Assembly (NCBI RefSeq): GCF_037975245.1
Contig: NC_092563.1
Coordinates: 7,809,501 to 7,873,500, forward strand
DNA: 64,000 nucleotides
Source of the DNA: Apostichopus japonicus
Taxonomy: Eukaryota > Echinodermata > Holothuroidea > Aspidochirotida > Stichopodidae
Direction of reading: 5' to 3'
The notes beneath the pieces were generated by a model, which had not been told where the DNA came from, searched no databases, and saw nothing but the letters and a program-made list of their open reading frames with translations. The position numbers were made by a program, and so were the translations under genes. Shown here in pieces: positions 46,490-61,100 of this stretch. The stretch's first letter is position 1, and each line of letters opens with the position of its first letter.

Positions 46490-48650
46490 GTCAATTAAAG
46501 GTCAAAGAAAGAACACAGTTAATATAATACAACATGACATACGCATAGATATGAACTTGATGCGAAAGCGACAAATATAAGATCTTATATGTCATGTGCG
46601 ACTTTATGGGCATTAGTAATCGGCCAAAATCTCTTTAACCTATGTTCATGGCGGTCATAGGTAATCTAAAGGTGATGCATTAATTCTAACCGATTTACGA
46701 CCTTGGTACGATTTAGTCGACAATGCACTGTCTCGCACTGTTTTCGTTTTTTTTTTTCTTGTCTTCTCAAGGTGCATGGCCATTGGCATTGTAAACCGGT
46801 ATCGCATAACTTCCTTTAAACCGAGAATATTGAGACGACAGTAAACGCATGCACCAGCACGCATGCGTTTTTGATTTCCTTAAAATTTCGTATGAAATAT
46901 ATTGTATATAGCACCGAAATATACCGGATATCACGTACGTAGAATGAACTTTGCGGTCACTTCTACGATCATTTTATACTTTAGTATACTAATAAATGCG
47001 TTAACTACTTATTTTCTTGTACAGAAGTAGATACGATATTGCGATTAACCTATGATCAAGTATTAAAATGGTGAATATATTTCCAATGGTGTAAATGATC
47101 CTCTTTGATTCATTTGTGTGCGCTGGACAAACGCGTGTGTGTGTGCGAGAGGGGGCCGGGGGGGGGGGTTCTAAATCCCATGACTGATTTAGGAAAGGTC
47201 ATGAACCTTTGTGGAAGCGTCAGAGGCGGATTCAGGGTTATTAAAGAGGGATACAGCCTTGGGAAGACTGTAGATAGTGTGGTGGTTTCATCCCTACCCC
47301 TCACAAAAAAAGTCAAACGGTCCATTCTGACACGTAATTAAGCCTAAACGCAAGGTTGTGCTAACGATTATTTTATTTCTTAATTTTTGTGAAATGTTAA
47401 AGAGGATGTAACACCCACATCTTGGATCCGCGCCACGGGCGCCCTGTCAATGTAACCCAGCAAATCCACCCACCCCATGAGGTCATAGATCGCTCGCCTA
47501 CCCAGAAAAGCTCTCCGAAAAATACGTGGCGCAACTTGACGATCAGCTTGCATTTTCTATATCTATAACAGCAAATAGACTAAATTTTAAGCAGTTCTTC
47601 GGAACTTTTTCAATCCAAACATGCTAAACGTTGCAAGACGTAACATTAGTAATTATTAAATACCATTAGAAATAAAGAATAGAAAAGTGGAATGCTTTGA
47701 ACATTTCGAATTTGCTCGTTGTGTAAAATTAATACTGGCTATATTATATCTGGACCTAATTGTTGTTTTCTTGTTTGAGAAATAAAAAGATTCGTCAAGT
47801 ACTCACAAAGTTATGCGCATTAAGTAATGTTAATTTCATTAATATCTGGAGGTTTTGTAATATTATATCTAAAGTTGTAGTACAAATAGTACAAAAAATA
47901 ATGTACTCCAATATATCTTACATTTCCAGTCGACACTTATAGTAAAGGCATCGTACCATGCATCTATAGCTAGAATCATGATTTATCATGGTTCATGGAA
48001 AAAAAAATTCTTATTGTTGTTTAATTATTTACAAATATTCACAATTGTTTCAGAATAATAAATCAACTAAATTTATACGAACCCTTTATTCAGTTTCAAT
48101 ACGATGAACAATAGTAGAGGTTTTCTGTACACGTCAAAGTTGCTCTGTAAAGAAGATTTATGAATCAAATTTGTCGAGGCACCACGTTCTCCATTTGCTA
48201 GTACAAACATTGCCTTTGCAACCTAGCTCTACAGTAAAATAACAACGGCGCATACCATTTGTCGCGATCTCTTCCAGTTTCACAGGTATATATATATATA
48301 TAGATATATGAATATGTATATCCTCCAGCCCAATCACAATAACCACCAAGCGCAGGTATTAGTAGTTAAAATAAAATCTCAACTCCACCGTATATGTATA
48401 TTATGTATGCATCATTTGACTAGCGGCCGGTCCACTGATTACTGAATATTCAATAGACTTCGACAAATGAAATCGGTGTATTTAAATGTCCTTGCGTCAT
48501 GCATTTGGGGAAATGAAACTAACAGAAATACGAACAATTAGTGATTTTGTTTTGACAAACGCGTGTACGTGTGCGTAGTAGCTTTCCGAATATATCCATT
48601 TTGATGTCGCACCACAATGAATTGCTCCCATTGACTAACACCACTTAACT
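46490..48650 (-). other. 5' flank of right receptor gene
   Basis: This flank is contiguous here, whereas in the left arm it is split by ~1.2 kb and ~7 kb of inserted sequence. It should hold the promoter and any non-coding first exon of the receptor; no TATA box or donor site could be fixed. Short frames near 46,655, 47,110 and 48,158 have left-arm counterparts but no domain or conserved frame. Confidence 0.45.
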
Positions 48651-51600
48651 CGTCACTTTCCAAGACCACTATACAAGTTTTCAACTGACATGTTCTACCC
48701 ACCATATGATAGTTGATGGCTTTGGCTATTACAGCACATTCAACTTTTCACACCATGACCGTTTAGATGTTTAACTAGAAGTGTTAAGAATTTAGCATAG
48801 TGCTCCCAAACTCATCTGCCAGCTGTCGCTGCGTAATCTTCTTGTTTCACCCAAGATTTCTAAAATACCTTAAATCACCTTTATTACTCCAGATATTTAG
48901 ATCAGTAGTAGTTTATATCATCCTCTTCAAAATCCAAGCATCCAAAAGAATGATGATGACTCAGAAAATGCCAAAAACATTAATACAGTAGGTCACCTTA
49001 TCGTTATTTTCCGACAATGGTTATAACCAGGCGGACGTGCACTGCGCTAATTGTGGTGTGGTACCTTTATACCTTTACCAGTTTTCATGGCACTGCTACA
49101 AGCTGTAAGAACTGTGTAACACTTTTGTCCCTCTTAGCAGACGACAAGTTGATATGTTTATTGGATGAGTTGGCATTCTGTTTGACGTAGCCCCAGAGTC
49201 CCAGAATTACCCGGGTAAATTTGACAGTCTCAACTTCATGGTTACGTTTTGATGATATTTAGACCAGTCGGACGTTTCTCATACTGGTTCGTGCAGCGGT
49301 GCGTATATGGGATGTTTCACTTCGCGCCACTTTGGATAGTGCACAGCTATAGCGAAGTGGTTCGATGATGCTGTCTATCCAGAGACAGTTGTTTTATCAG
49401 CAGCACCTTACCTATTCGCAGAGTTAAATGACATTGAAATGATTGTGATGAGTGTTTATAGTACATGAATCGTGAACGAAACGTTTGAAATAAACTGTAA
49501 GACGAATTGGCCCCGTACTGTCTGTGACGCACTATTATTTCACGGGTGATCCTTTAAGAATATAATTGTTCGAATATATTTTCTACGCAACAAAGAACCG
49601 ACTTCTCGTTTTTTTTTCTTTCTGCCGGATTCATTCTTTCTGTCATAAAAGCTCTTTTCTATGGGTAATTCTGTTTACTGCAGATCGTCATTGTCCATAA
49701 AACTGCAAAGGTTCGTGAGAACTTTGTTTTCATTTTAGCTGTTTTGAATCTGTATAGGAAAGAGCAAAAAGTACACATGCTTGTCATATATATAGCGAAG
49801 AGAACCTTCGGTGCAGAATTAATTGGGAAGAAGACGGAAGATATGTTATAACTTTGGGGAAAGGGCTAAACTGCTTCACTATAGCGCCTGTCTTTAATGC
49901 CTTTGAACAACTGTTGTTGATTTTGGCGCTACATAAATGTTTCTGATTTGATTGTCTATAGGGGGTTGGGCCTCCCTCAAGTTTGTGTGGGTGAAGATTT
50001 CCCCCGAATGATTAACGTAGGGGTTGAACTGTTTTTTAAGGGCCAGAGGTTAAAGAAGCACTTATGAAGGATGGTGGGACCCGGAGGGGGGGGGGGGTGC
50101 TGCACGGGGTCTTGAGGAATTTTTTTTTAAATAGAAGTCAAATGATGCAGTGTGGGCGTATTTAGATTAAGGTCTATATAATTAGCTCTAAACTTGTGCT
50201 AATTATAAATAACTCCAAACTGATTTTGGTAGAACTACCTGAAAGTTATGGGAGGGCCAGATTGGAACGAATTATTGCATATAAAGGATGGTGCTTCCGT
50301 TGCTTCCGATTCCCATGTGTGGAGGTTGTACGTGGGGGTCCTCCCCCAGAGAGAGATGAAATCATATGGTACATTCTGGGACATATTTAGATTATTAATT
50401 AGGTTTATGTATATATACTAGTAGCCGGCAAGGTTTCGCAATCAATACTTTGTGCGAAGTTGAAAAGGTGGAGGGAGACACCTGTAGTCGTGGTTCAGTT
50501 CTTCCTTGGCTGCATGCAAAATCCCTGAATAGACTAATGAAGTTGTAGAATATAGCCAACAACTTAGTTTAAATTAGATTGACTGCGCACTTTTTAACCT
50601 GCTAATTGTGAAATTAATTTTACCATTTACCGGTAGACTATGAAATATCGGACGGCTTGCCATAAAAGTCCAGGAAGGCGGGCTTTACAAGGGTACTTAG
50701 CTAGCTGTGCTTCAGTCTTTGCTAGCCTATCATAGTCAAGTATCATATTGTAAACAAAACAAATTTATGTTATGTAGGAGTGTAGTCTTATCCAATGATT
50801 ACTAAAGTTGTACTTACCGTCAGGACTTGAAGTTCCTAGCCTAGGCTACGTCCATACTGCAGTCAGCAAGCAGGCTGTAGACTCGGAGACAATTGCGCAA
50901 GTAGAGCCACAATAACTCAGACTGCAACGATAAAGACGTTGCCAGAAACGTGAACACGTATAACAAGGGGCTAACGTATGGTACAACCACAACAAATGGC
51001 CTCCGAATGATTGATACTTGAAAGCCTAGCGTTAGCCTAATTAGAATCATTTCATGGAAAAGAGTTTTGGGCATCTGCGACATATGGTCATCATGTAACG
51101 CAGTGCCCAAATTAACCGAATTACAAGACCTCCTCCCACAGTAAGTCCAAACAGTAACTATGAACAAGCTATAAGTGTTATCATTGTTTACACATGACCA
51201 CAGTACCGGGTACTCAGTACGTCACCTAGGCCTAGCTTAGGACAACACTTAGTGTTAGGCCCAATTTTGCGAAATAATTTTGGCTTGTACAGAATAGTTA
51301 CCACAGGTGTTATGTCTTGTTGCATCTTGTAACAATCATAGACCTACACTGGGAGTCACAGTACAAAAGTTGTGACTCAAAACCTATGAAACCTGTGATG
51401 TGCATTGAACACAAATCACTCATAGCCTTACGGTCATATTTATGGGTGGTACTAGTAATAGCCTAGGTCTAGCCTATCTTTAGGCCCTAAACTAACAGTC
51501 TCATAGGAATAATGGTGATTAGTGTGGTCAATTATGGTACACTACCTTGAGATATAAAATAATTCCCCCCCCCCCAAGAAAAACCTCTCGCCATTTTTGT

Positions 51601-52072
51601 AAATTGTTCACATGGAAAATTTAAATTCCCATGGCCTTAGTACATGTATTTTAATCTCTTTATAACATGAGAAGTAAAAATATACAGTGGAAAGTTTGAT
51701 ATTCTTCTGTATATTGTTTACATGTATGCTGTGATTGTACTGGAATATTTGTCTGGAGGAGTGTGATCAGTCATTGATGTGTGTAGGTTGTCAAACTTTT
51801 GCAAGAAATGGAGTTTGAGAAACTATATGACATGTGCATCTTTTTCCCAATTTTGTTTTTGTTATTTCTGTACCTGATACAAAGGCATGTTTCAGTAAGA
51901 CCTCATTTAGGCTTTGAGAAAAATCTGTGAATATCATCTCCATCTTTTCCCATTTGTTGGGGTACATTTATGTTTCATTTCCATTTTTTATCCCATATGA
52001 AATGATACAGATACAACTTGAATTGTTGATTCACTTGCTTGGATTTAATTGAGATTACCATTTAATTAGAGA
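48651..52072. other. Intergenic, upstream of TBC1D31
   Basis: The left part (to ~49,080) resembles the core of the fold-back element at 8,915-9,360. TATAGCGCCTGT...TTGGCGCTACATAAATG at ~49,880-49,945 looks like an old LINE/SINE 3' tail. A fold-back terminus-like motif lies at 50,651. A 108-codon minus frame at 50,841-51,167 has no domain. A TBC1D31 5'-UTR exon may lie here; CCACAGTAAGTC near 51,135 is a weak donor candidate. Confidence 0.4.
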
Positions 52073-52149
52073 ATGCAGTCGTTGGAGCTGAACAGAAAAG
52101 AATCTGGAAAAATTTGGAGCCGGAAGCCATCACCATCCAGTGACAATGG
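52073..52149 (+). CDS. TBC1D31: TBC1D31 coding exon 1
   Basis: Encodes MQSLELNRKESGKIWSRKP and on to DNG; donor GG|GTAAGT, ends after two bases of a codon. The start is fixed by match to the family N-terminus. Confidence 0.93.
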
Positions 52150-55100
52150 GTAAGTAGTGTGTTGCATTGTATGCACAAAATGGCCGAAATCTCATCATTC
52201 AGAGTGTGCATGACATGCATGCCCATTGAAGACTCGCCCCAAACCACGTGCGGCCATCTGAAAAAGTTGACTTTCTGTTGCTTGCAAGTGACGTTTTGTT
52301 AGTGTCGCTACAAAATGCAGACAGTAATGAAACGTGATACCTTGTTATCTTTAGCTGGACCTGAGATGTCCATCGCTGTATCGTTTGTATACTGTGCTGT
52401 GGGTATTGACCCCAGCTGTATGTACTGACTGTACACTAGTATCTAATTACTGACGGTAGCAAGCTGTGTGTGTATTTCCTGGGATGGATGGTGGTGTTTA
52501 ACACTTCTGTTACACCTCATTCGAAACTAGGTCAAATTACCGGCATTAGACGTTTCTTTTTGCGCGAGTCTTCACACCCTTTAAATATTGTCAAAATCTT
52601 GCCATAAAGCTCTTCACCAATCTTCTGGTCCATCGCAAAGTGTAGAGCTTCATTTTGTAACCAAATTTTCTGATGTCATTCCCAGGAAATTAATTCAAGT
52701 TTAAACTAGGGCAGTGTCATAGTGTTTCTTCTTGTGCAAAAATATACTCCTTGCTAGTGTTAACCATGTTCCAAGCCCCTCCCCCCCCCCTCCACCTTCC
52801 CATCTCCAAATTCATGTTTGTTTCTTGTGTAAATGTACTGTACAAACACTGCAAAACAAGTTGAGTGATGCAGTAATGTTTGCAGATGCAGCTTGTTTAG
52901 GTGGTGTAATGTAGAATGATGGTCAAATGTCCATGCTTCTTGTCATGCCACCTGTAAGAAGAAGTATTTTGCTTACCATAAAACATCAATACCAATTGTA
53001 GAACTTGAAGGTAACTGGAAAGTGTAATTACTTATCTGTAAATAACACAAAATGGTTTGCAAGTATTACAACAAGCTGTGAAATTCGTTGGTGATCTGGT
53101 TTGTCCTTATCTGTGAGTGGGATTGAACTTTGTTTGTAGCTGTAAAAGAATCACGGCTTAAAGTTTAAGATGTTTCTACGCACAGATGGCCAAACTGGGT
53201 CATTTAAGTAATTTAGGACCTTTTTTCAAAGTTCTTGATGATATATCTGGAAATACTTGATCCAGTTAGACAACATGCAATACCGCTACAAGTTTGTTGG
53301 GTTAGGCCTACATTTAATTTGGGGGAGAGGGGTTAGTTGAAAATCGGGAACTGCCCTCGGAAATCAGGGACCTCTGGTCGCCATAAGCAACCGGTGGATA
53401 TCTCTCCAAGAAAAAAGTTCTCTCTTCCCTCGAGGAGTGGTGTCTGTCATTGGTTTTCAGAAACATTTCAGTGTTGAAAAATGGTCCTTGAAATTTTGTC
53501 AAGGTTACAGAACAAATAGATTTAATGCTTTCTTTTCTTTCATACAGGCTGATGCTAAAGATCAGTCACAGCAAATCTCTTCATCTCGGATCCAAGGGAC
53601 ACACGATCCGTTTCCTGGAGGTAGCGTTCGATTCGGGAGGAGATCGTTTCTTGGCTGGAGACCATCAAGGCAACATTTATCTGTTTGATTTAAGTAGAAA
53701 CAGGTAATAAAAATGGAAATCTTAATTAATATGCACGAAACCAAGGGAGAGGTCTTTGTTCGTACAGTATAACATATAGCTAAATGGACAACTTCCCATG
53801 AAGATATCGTAGTTTTAATTTTGTGCACAGAAATTAGCAAGGTAATTTCTGTGTTATATGATAATAAACCTCATATTTGCAATTACGAAAATTACCAGCA
53901 CAAAGTGTTTCCCAGATTGCTGAACAACTAATCATGACACTTAGTCTACAAAATCAATCGATCAAAGAATTAATACAGCGCCTATCGTCCAAATTTCGAT
54001 CAGGTAGTATTGTGCTCTGTTCACCTCGCCTTATCGCCAAACACAAACTGTAGATAAAGTGAATTTTGCTTTCTGTGGTGGATTTCATACTAACCTGTCC
54101 TAATAAGGAACACAAAGGTCCTACAGTAACCTGTGGAAGGGGCAAGAAGTGCTTTTGGAACTCTTGTGCACCTCTTGCAATCCCCTTCTGTCCCCTCCTT
54201 CACCACCCCCCTTCCTCTCCTCTTTTATCCCTTCCTCTGCCTCCTTTCCCTTCACCCAGATGGGTAAGGCTGGTTACAGCACTTTACAGATGCAATATCA
54301 TGAAGGTTGATGGAAAGAAATTCTTTAAAAAAATAATGAGTTCTGATATGTTGAATTGCCAAACACTGGGTTTCAAAATCATTACAGGTATCAACTGGTT
54401 CAGAAAACGGGCATTTCTAGTACAGCTCTAGCTTTCACCCTGAGAAGAAAGACAGAATACCTAGTGGGACTGGCAGATTGCTCACTAAAGTGCTTTGATG
54501 TTGGTATGTATCAATGTCATTCAACATGCTCATTGCAAATTCTTCAAGGGCTTTTTCCCTGTTGGCCGCAGCTGACTTTGGTCGTCCCAACAGAAATTTG
54601 GTCCTCTCGGACGACCGGGCTACTATTAAACATCGTCCCTGAATGGTTGGTGTCTATGATCATGGTATGCACACACTCTACCATATCTCATGAGGCATGG
54701 TGGAGCATTTTTGACACAGTGTGAGTGCAAGACAAATTCCCTTCAGTACGAGCACAAGGCCCAAAGCTCAAAATGAGAGTGCTTAATCTTACACTATTAT
54801 CAACAGAAGAAATACAAAATTAAGAAAATAATGAGTGATTACAAGCACAGGTAGCTATGGTTATATATGAGATGCAGGCTTAATGCAAGTCTGGTATTCA
54901 CCCTCTCTCGCATCTCATTATGCGTGTTACGTCGGTATGCACGTACTTTTGCATCTCATTATGCAACCGTTGAACATCTGCCAAATTTTGAAACTAACAC
55001 CCCTGTTACTTTTAGGCGATAAAACCTATAAAGTAACATTTCACAGATTTAAGTTGATGGGCAAGATGAAAACATTTTACAGCTAAACAGTAAATATATT

Positions 55101-58100
55101 TTCACATCTTTGAAAATTCTTCTTCTTTTTTTTAATTTGCTTTTAATGAAAGGTTCATCATGATTTTAATTGACGCATAAGGATTCTGTTTTTGTTAGCT
55201 TTAGAAGACACCTTATCCTACATGCTGAAGGTTCCCCTTTAATTAATAGTGATGCAATCTACATTGCAATGGCTATGACCATTCAATTTGCAGAGCAATA
55301 TTTCAATGTCATGTAAACTATTGCGTCAAGTTTTAACCTTGTTTAGTCTGAAAGGTTGAGGTATTGTATTAATATTTTATAGCCTTAAGTTAAGCAAATC
55401 TCCCTCCACCCCCCCCCCCCTTTCCATCAGCCTCATCTTTTGTTTACTTCTTACTGAACTGTGACAAATATGCATGACTGATTTTTTTATTCTACTGAAT
55501 ATTATTTTGGCATTCTACCAATACTTATATTATGGTGACTTCATAGGGACATTGAAAAGAAAAACTAGCAACTCAAAATCTTGACGTTTAAAGTCATAAT
55601 TTTGACCATGTAATCTCATTATTTTGATTTTTTAAACTCATTATTTTGACTTTAAAAGTCAAAATGTTGACTTTTAATTCAAAAACTCTCTCACTTAAAC
55701 ATTAATTTCATATCAATCTCGAAACAGTATCCTTACCTTTAAAATAGTCGAAAAGTCTTGTCTGTGTTCCTGGACCTCGCACTATAAGGTCTTGCTCATT
55801 CTCCCAGGGTCGATCAAACTAGCCCAGGAAGAGTGATGCAAATCAGTGTTGCCACTGTGCAGATACAAAAACTCTCAGATTTGTGTATTATACAGTACTA
55901 AGCCCAGATGGAACAATAAAACCCCAGCTCGGTGTTGATGGTATGCATCTCAACACTAAACAATATATATTTCACGTTAAACGGCTACTTTACGCATCGT
56001 TGCATCATATTTTCTGTTAAAGTACTTTCAGTCTAAAATTAACCAGAGAGCATCCTACTTTGCCTGTACAGCACCAATTTAAAAATGATTGTTTTTGACT
56101 TTTAAAGTCAAAATTGTGAGATTAAAAGTCAAAATTTTGAGATTTTGAGTTGCTATTTCTTTCTCATCCATATCCCTTCTAAGCCACCGTATTTTGTTGA
56201 TATCCCTACCAATATTAATATTTGACTCACGAAAAGAAAAACATTTTTTTGACAGTGGGGTGTCCCTAAAGCAAAAAGAAACAGTTTGCAATAACCACAA
56301 CGTCAAGGTTACAGAAGTAAATTTTTTAACCGATATCTTCAGATATTGATTTGGCAATAAGCAAGTTCGATTGCAATCACAACCCGTGGATAAAGTGGAG
56401 TTTGCTTTCTGAGGTCGATTGCACACTTACCTGTCCCAATAAGTGACACACAGGTCCTAACCTGTGGAAGGGGCATGAGGTGTCTTTGGAACTCTTGTGC
56501 CCCTCTTTCAATCCCCCTCCTCCCCCTTCACCCTCTCTTCCCCCCCCCCCCTCTTCCTTCCTTCCCTTCACCCTCCCTTCCACGTTGTAACTTTCAATCA
56601 GATCCTACAGACATTCTTAGTTTCATGTCAATTACTTTTCAAAATGTTTGTGACGTATTGACTTACTCGTTGTTAACTTTGTGAACAATTTAGTTTGCAT
56701 GTATTTTGCAGGGCTTACATATATCATTACATTTCCAGATAAATGTGACACTTATTATTGTTTCATGTAAAATAGCTTCTGTTCCATGGGAGATATCTAT
56801 TTTGATTTTAAGTGCACTCAATATTTCTTTTTCAAAAACCAATTGGTTATTTAATTGTGGAATATCTCTTCTTCCTCCTCCCCCCCCAACCCCCCTCTTT
56901 TGAAGGAGGGCAGTGGACTTTGCTTGTTTCAATGGTTAAAACCATTCCTCCATATTGTCGACCATTGTTATGTTTGGTATTGTGCTGTAATAAGGCTCAC
57001 AAGACTGTCAACTGTGTCAATGGGAGCACAAAATCATATGTTCCCAGACAAAGATCATCTAAATACCTGATTTTCCCGGAATGTTCTCATAAGAGGGCTG
57101 AAATTGGTCTACAGTACTGCGCCATCATGAATCCCTTTCTGCGGTACATAATAATGTGTTGACATTGTTTTATGCTGGTCGCATATATGTATATATATAT
57201 GTAAAGAGTTCTGTCTAATACTCTTTGACTCCCCACCCCTCCTGACCCCCTTCCCATAGTGCACTATGCAGATTTGTATATACATGTGGATCAATCCATA
57301 TCAAATCACCAATTTTTGGATTCTATTCTGATATAGGGTTTTGTAGAAGATGTGGGTGGGAGGGGGGTGGGTTATATGCATACAGACAATTTGAAGCAGA
57401 AGATTACCATACCAAATAATTCAGTATACCTTGAATGCATGTGTTATGCAGTCTCTTTGCAGTAAAGTCAGTCATATACCATGCATATACAAATCTGCAT
57501 AGTGCACTATGGGGAGGGTGTTGGTGGGGGGGGGCAAGTATTGACCCATATCTTCATTTGTTTTTCTCAGATTCTAGAGCAATGGTGGCTTGGATGAAGG
57601 GACACTCCAGCCCAGTCCATTCAATTTCAATTCATGCGGCCGGACGATACGCCCTCACGACCTCTAACGACACGGCACTACTCTGGGACTTGGACACTTT
57701 TACTAGAAAACGAAAGTTGAATATCAAAGAAGCTGTAGGCATCTCCAAGGTGAGTTTTATGAATAGAAAAAGATACTGTTTGTTTCTACCTCTGTGCCAT
57801 CACTACCAGGCATGTAGCCAACCTGGTAACTGAAATACTTAACAGTACGTATCTTGATCAATTTGTTTTGTAATTTAACCTGAATAGTGCATCGTAAAAT
57901 GCTATGCATAGCTAGGTATACAGTAGTTCAGAGAGTACTATGCAAAAGTGGTTCTGTACCAGTTTTTTTTATTTGCACAGAGAACCGTGTCACTTCGTAA
58001 TTTTAGTAGTTCTAAACAAAATTAAGTTCAATTTTACAACTTTGCCAAACAAAATTTTTAACCCTCAACATTGCCTGCCATTGGCAGAGAAATTCAACTT

Positions 58101-61100
58101 TAGTAATTGTAGTCAAATTCAGAACTTAAAACTAAACTGGCTGAACTGTTAAATCATTGTTTCTATTGTTGTGTACTTGCTTGTATAGCAGTGTGCTCAG
58201 TGTTTCATAAAACAATACAAAAAATATACAACAATGGTGTGTCTCATTATTAACATCAAAGTCTGAGATAGGTAATATATATACTCGTACACCTTAGGAG
58301 AATTTGACTATTTTTGTTCAAATTAATTAATGATATATTTTAATACATCCTACAAGAATGTCTATAATTATGGAGAATTTCTGTCTGGTCCTGTATGGGT
58401 ATTCTTTATTATTATTATTCTTATTTTCTTGAGGTGGGGGAGGCATGGTGGGGGGGGGGGGGTGCAATGTCAAATTCACTGGTGATGTTGTGTAACTTTT
58501 GTATGGCCTCTTCAGCACTATTTATTCAAGTTTAAATTTAGCAATCAAATATTACACTCGAAAACTGAAAGCAATGAAGCATCACGCACAGATTCGTACA
58601 AAACAAGAGCATTACGATACAATCGCAGAGAAGCAGACATCACATGCTAAGTGGCAAAGATCAGACATAATGAAGGTACTGATTCTGCACAAAAGAAAAA
58701 AGGGTTGTCACCAGAAAATAACGCTAAGGGGTCCATTGCTTGTGTCTAAGACACACAGAGGGTATTTTTCCCTTTTTTTCCCTAACCAAAAAGATATTTT
58801 TCCCATACAAAAAGATCAGCTTACAATAGACCCCAGTCATATTCTATTGGGGACCGTTATTACAAACAAATATACGTAAACGCTATACCTGGCCAGTCAA
58901 CCATCATGCGTGGGTTTTCAAAAGAATGCCTGCTATTTGTTTCTATCTGGGGTGCTAATCTTCAAAATATTGTTACCTCTATACTGAAGTATGCATTGAA
59001 ACAGTATTTATCCATTATGACAAGTAATGAAAAGAGAACAATTTGGTGATCACACTATTTTGATCACTCTATTTATAGTACACTTTGCAATCATAATATT
59101 ACTTTGGGCACCGTTGCATGTAGCTAATTATACAAATACAAATGCTAAGCCTTCAAATCTGCTTTCCTGGTGAATTTGTCACAATCTGAGAGTAGTTTCA
59201 ATTTATTCCAGTATCAATTTCAACTTTTGATGAACTTTTCTATCTGATTTGAACGCTCCATATTTAACTACTAATTGTCTGCTTGCTTGAGGTCTTACGA
59301 CAAGACAGCATTTAGAAAACCCTTGAAACTTTATCTTAACATCAAATAAGAAACTGGTGCAGTACTTGTTTTCAATGTTGTAGCAGTTGATTTAAAACAT
59401 ATGGAAGGTGGGGTGGGGGTGAAGGGGAAAGATAGGTAGGGAGAGGTTTAGGAGGCAGATGGTAATATTGTACTGGGGTTCCAGTCCTGGGCATATGAGT
59501 CAGGGGGGGGGAGTGGGGCAGAAGGGGCAAAATAATCGACTGCATTGATAAGCAGTTCGTTGTTGATGACGTTTTTATCAAGTAACGTGTCTTCTTTAGA
59601 TAGTAACACAGTAATTAATTACCATCATTAAGTAACATGACTTCATCCTGCTTCTGTCTCCCAGGTGTTTTTCTTGCCCCTGAGCAACGTCATAATGACT
59701 TGTTTCCGTGACGATTCCGTCTTTGCTTGGGAATCAGACACCCTCCAATGCAAGTATCAGCTTCCAGCAGCCGAGGGTGCCAATCCGGGTTATAAGGCTT
59801 TCTCGACGCCCAGGTACGGTTAGAGGTTTTTTTTTTCATTAATTAATTTTAATTAATACAAAACCTCTTACACGACACTCAGTGTCGACTAGCGTTAGAA
59901 ATGATAAAGTCCGACCGTAATAACTTGCTGACTACTGTTCTGTTTAGAGTTCGACTCAAAACATGCAAAGTGATGACAAACAAGATAGAGGTCTGGAATA
60001 CAACTGAGGCTGTATTTAACTACCATATAACAAGTGAGGGTGCATACAACTATAAACAATACTGCAACTACGATCTCCTCACTGATCTAGCCTGGCATGA
60101 TGAGGACCGTGTGACAACATTGTATTAGCTTGCTGAACAGGGTCAGGGCAATAAGGATATATGCAATAGAACATAAGAGCATGTCGTTATGAGCATGCAA
60201 CCTCCTTCAGGCTATCATCAGGATTCAGATTTTAAAAAGTGCAGAATTCATGAATATTTATTCGCTCTGAGCGATGCAGAGTAAATCTAAATATAGGTCC
60301 CCTTCCCATTGAGTTACAAGTATGTTCTGATCATTTCAAACCAACAGTTTCATCCAAGAAACATATCTTCCTATCACTGCTGCATTCCATAGTTTGACTT
60401 AATATCATTGACTGTGTTCTTTCAAGGTAGTGGGGGAGGGGGGGGGGAAGGGAGCTATTTCTCTGCCTGATCTCCTTGGTATACTAACCAAACACTAAGT
60501 ATTGATAATGTCTATCCCTGACTTGTTTCAGGTTGTTTTCATTTACAGATATTTACGATGCTGTGTCTTTACGTCTTTTCTTGTCTTTTCAGAGATGGCC
60601 GACTTCTAGTCGCTGGCGGTATGAGCAGGTTCCTTCACGTTTGGTCGTTGGACACCAGATCCCTTCTAAGAGTCGTTGAAATGCCGAGCAAAGTCAAAGT
60701 CATTAAGCAGGTCGAGTTTCTGCCGGAGAGCTTTGACGGCGGTGCCTCCCAGGTAGGTTTTCATCTACCACGGTGATATCTTAGATTTTTTACGAAACCA
60801 TAAACCATACCATATTTTCACGTCTGCCAGGGTAAAATGTTGCATTAATCGACCGCACGATGCCTTAACACTGCAAATTATCAACTTTGACCTGAAGTGA
60901 ATAATAGGAATGAAGCTGATCAAAAGTCCAGAAGGAATTGCAAAAAAATTTCCTTTCACATAAGCTTGTAACTTTTTTGTTTTCAAGCATCGATCGTGCC
61001 GTGTAATATTCACCATTTTTCAATTTAACTAAGACATCTGTCTGGGTTACAACCATATTACTACATTTTGCCAACATCAAACTGACTAAAAACTAGATGG

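Larger units (their letters stand above)
40760..48650 (-). repeat. Right arm of the inverted duplication
   Basis: This is the shorter and probably less disturbed arm, holding the minus-strand receptor copy and both flanks. It lacks the THAP and 7-kb insertions of the left arm. It has one private insertion of ~0.5 kb at about 42,040-42,560 in the 3' flank of its gene. Similarity to the left arm fades near 40,760, inside the remains of a shared hAT-like element, and near 48,650. Confidence 0.85.

Noticed and set aside
50841-51167. 108-codon minus-strand gene head to head with TBC1D31
   Set aside because: No domain, no supporting splice sites, and composition like the surrounding intergenic DNA.
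59280-59350. LINE reverse-transcriptase end in TBC1D31 intron 5
   Set aside because: The reading SYDKTAFRKPLKLYL is suggestive, but too short and without the upstream LWN-LP motif.
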